Part shown: one piece after another, positions 6,579 through 7,795 of the stretch
Position numbering within the stretch: the stretch's first letter is position 1
Layout: the number at the start of each line of letters is the position of its first letter
Origin: Actinomycetes bacterium
GTDB lineage: Bacteria > Actinomycetota > Actinomycetes > Propionibacteriales > Propionibacteriaceae
DNA length: 7,795 bases
NCBI GenBank assembly: GCA_023387135.1
Contig: JAEWIK010000015.1
Span: 1 to 7,795 of the forward strand
Direction: 5' to 3'
Translations under genes and position numbers: made by a program
Notes under the pieces: model-generated
Databases searched by the model: none
Told to the model about the DNA's origin: nothing
What the model saw: only the letters and a program-made list of their open reading frames with translations

Positions 6579-7214
6579 TCACGACGCCATCGCCTGTTCG
6601 AGCAGTTGGCGGGCACGGGCGACGAGGCGTGCTTCGCCACGGTCTGCGAGGTCGGCGGCCACCAGCAGGATGGGCACCGGCCGGTCGAGGTGCACCGGCG
6701 CCTCCCGTATGACGGTGTCCCCTTTCGGGTCGTCGACGAGCAGGTGGCGGCGCATGATCCGGTCGAGGGTCCCGGGCTGGGCGTAGAACTCCTGGCCTGG
6801 GCCGGACACGAACGCGCGCGGGTCGCTGACACCCGAGGGGACGAGGTCGGGATCGTCCTGCAGCGCTGCCGAGGCCGCTGCGGACATGGTGCGGGCGACC
6901 GCCCGGTCGGCGAGCCACGACACGAGGACAGCGTCGGGCTCTGGAGAGGTCCACAACCGTGCGAGGCGGGCGCGCAGTTTGGACTGTTCCGGCTTCGATA
7001 TCCACGACGCGTTGTCCGGGCCGACGATCGCAGCCCACGCAATCCGTTGTGACAGTGGCCGCGAGACCCTGCGCGGCTTCAAGAGTTGGGCATCGTCGAC
7101 TACCCACTGGCTGCCGATCCGCCGGCCGACGAGGACCCCGGCGTCGAGCATGGCGTAGACGCGTCGCTGGGTTACCCCGAGGCGCTCTGCCACTTGTGAC
7201 ACCGACAACTCCAT
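6579..7214 (-). CDS. Excisionase/MerR-type HTH protein, AbiEi-like antitoxin candidate
   Basis: 211 residues. The N-terminal winged helix-turn-helix MELSVSQVAERLGVTQRRVYAMLDAG continues into VLVGRRIGSQWVVDDAQL (residues 1-45), the pattern of excisionase/MerR-type DNA-binding domains. After it come RPLSQRIAWAAI (about 52-63) and a mostly helical C-terminal domain ending in VPILLVAADLADRGEARLVARARQLLEQ. I recall this domain order from actinobacterial proteins encoded directly before AbiEii-like nucleotidyltransferases, where it would act as repressor and antitoxin. The ATG at 7214 is preferred over a TTG at 7250 because the bases between form a palindrome with promoter-like boxes and there is no ribosome site, suggesting leaderless translation. 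The stop at 6579 overlaps or adjoins the next start. Antitoxin activity is inferred from neighbourhood. Confidence 0.78.
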   Translation of the reverse strand: MELSVSQVAERLGVTQRRVYAMLDAGVLVGRRIGSQWVVDDAQLLKPRRVSRPLSQRIAWAAIVGPDNASWISKPEQSKLRARLARLWTSPEPDAVLVSWLADRAVARTMSAAASAALQDDPDLVPSGVSDPRAFVSGPGQEFYAQPGTLDRIMRRHLLVDDPKGDTVIREAPVHLDRPVPILLVAADLADRGEARLVARARQLLEQAMAS

Positions 7215-7249
7215 GCCACAAGTATTCCTCAATTTGAATACTTGTGGCA
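7214..7249. promoter_or_regulatory. Perfect 14-base inverted repeat at the start of the AbiE-like operon (operator)
   Basis: Arms TGCCACAAGTATTC (7214-7227) and GAATACTTGTGGCA (7236-7249) with an 8-base spacer. One arm ends on the A of the regulator's ATG. The repeat is AT-rich against its GC-rich surroundings. Length, symmetry and position fit an operator bound by a dimer of the HTH protein encoded next to it, giving negative autoregulation. Symmetry is seen directly; the ligand is inferred. Confidence 0.75.
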
Positions 7250-7250
7250 A
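7221..7250 (-). promoter_or_regulatory. Probable promoter inside the palindrome, leaderless transcript
   Basis: TTGCCA (7250-7245), an 18-base spacer, AATACT (7226-7221), then six bases to the A of the ATG at 7214. This spacing would start the RNA at the start codon. No Shine-Dalgarno lies in between, which fits a leaderless message, common in actinobacteria. Both boxes lie almost wholly within the inverted repeat, so a bound repressor would block the polymerase. Confidence 0.5.
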
Positions 7251-7285
7251 TGCCCCGGTGGCTCCCGGCGGGCGGTGGCGACGGA

Positions 7286-7795
7286 TCAGGGGTTCCAGGG
7301 GTCGGGGTTCAGGGCGGCGGGGCCTGGGGGGATCGGGGGGTGGTGGTCGGGGAGCCTGGTCAGGGCCGCTCGGGTGACGGCCTTGGAGCCGAAGCGGGAG
7401 TTGAGGCGGTCGAGGGCCCGTTCGGCCTCGCGCCAGCCCACGTCCGGCTCGCCCAGCGCGGGCTGGAGCTGCGCCTCCTCGGCGGGGACGAGATTCTCCG
7501 CGCGGATGCCCACCCTGCGCACCGGCCGGGCGTGCATGCGCGGCCTGTCGTAGAGGGTGCGGGCGGCACCGTAGAGGTCATGGGCGGTGTCGACAGGACT
7601 GGGCAGGGTGAGAGATGCCGAGATGGTCGTGAAGTCGCTGAACCTGACGCCGAGCGTCACGGTCCGGGCCAGCAGCCCGGCCTTGCGCAGCCGCCGCGCG
7701 ACGCTGGTCGCCACCCGCAGGATCTCCGCACGCACCACGCCCGGCTCGTCGGTGTCGGCGAAGAAGGTCTCCTGGTTGCCGACGCCCACCGCCGC
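7286..7795 (-). CDS. dinB: DNA polymerase IV (Y-family), C-terminal part only
   Basis: The last 169 residues; the gene runs off the right edge, so the palm with its catalytic acidic residues is not visible. The visible part is the little-finger domain: GVGNQETFFADTDEP near its start (the S-x-G-x-E-x-T-F type motif), RRLRKAGLLARTVTLGVRFSDF (34-55), TLYDRP (80-85), VRRVGIRAENLVPA (92-105), and a C-terminal WREAERALDRLNSRFGSKAVTRAAL (121-145) typical of actinobacterial DinB proteins. The usual beta-clamp motif (Q-L-x-L-D/F type) is represented only by a poor AQLQPAL. Translesion synthesis on DNA, cytoplasmic. It ends 71 bases before the next start on the same strand; no clear terminator is seen between, so some read-through is possible. 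Confidence 0.9.
   Translation of the reverse strand, partial: AAVGVGNQETFFADTDEPGVVRAEILRVATSVARRLRKAGLLARTVTLGVRFSDFTTISASLTLPSPVDTAHDLYGAARTLYDRPRMHARPVRRVGIRAENLVPAEEAQLQPALGEPDVGWREAERALDRLNSRFGSKAVTRAALTRLPDHHPPIPPGPAALNPDPWNP

Noticed and set aside
7215..7250. Start of the HTH gene at the TTG at 7250
   Set aside because: The added residues would be encoded by the palindrome and promoter boxes and do not look like the family's N-terminus.

Overview
The window is high-GC DNA with GTG starts, ATGA/GTGA overlaps between genes, and actinobacterial-looking proteins (DinB C-terminus, excisionase-type HTH paired with a nucleotidyltransferase-like protein, short PilA). An actinobacterium is well supported. 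A Propionibacteriales- or Micrococcales-type genome is a guess from overall feel, not something the sequence proves. All credible genes lie on the minus strand, so transcription runs from high to low coordinates.

Right part (7795 to 5974). The C-terminal 169 residues of DNA polymerase IV (DinB) enter from the right edge. About 70 bases later comes a two-gene unit: a small winged-helix/excisionase-type DNA-binding protein, then a nucleotidyltransferase-like protein whose start overlaps or abuts the stop of the first. The pair resembles AbiE-like (type IV) toxin-antitoxin modules of actinobacteria. A perfect 14-base inverted repeat with an 8-base spacer lies directly against the regulator's start codon and contains a plausible promoter, as expected for an autoregulated and probably leaderless operon. 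The second protein seems to lack the part of the fold that carries the first catalytic acidic residues, so the module may be degenerate.

Middle (5973 to 5534). About 440 bases without a credible gene. They hold a direct repeat (two 20-base copies, 18 identical, 75 bases apart, the second forming a strong hairpin), an 8-base inverted repeat, and a possible promoter for the pilus operon.

Left part (5533 to 11). This is a type IV pilus operon: pilA (pilin), two tandem hairpins, then a compact chain of pilV-like, pilW-like and pilX-like minor prepilins, pilD (prepilin peptidase/methylase), pilM (actin-like cytoplasmic protein) and pilN (inner-membrane assembly protein). pilO is expected just beyond the left edge. 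PilD would cut and N-methylate the four prepilins. The PilV/W/X-like proteins would form the tip or priming complex. PilM and PilN would belong to the alignment platform that links the tip and fibre to the motor. The motor genes (pilB, pilC, pilT) are not in the window. The most unusual protein is the PilX-like one, a 505-residue minor pilin with a predicted repetitive beta domain, eight cysteines and no Glu at +5, which makes it a candidate tip adhesin.
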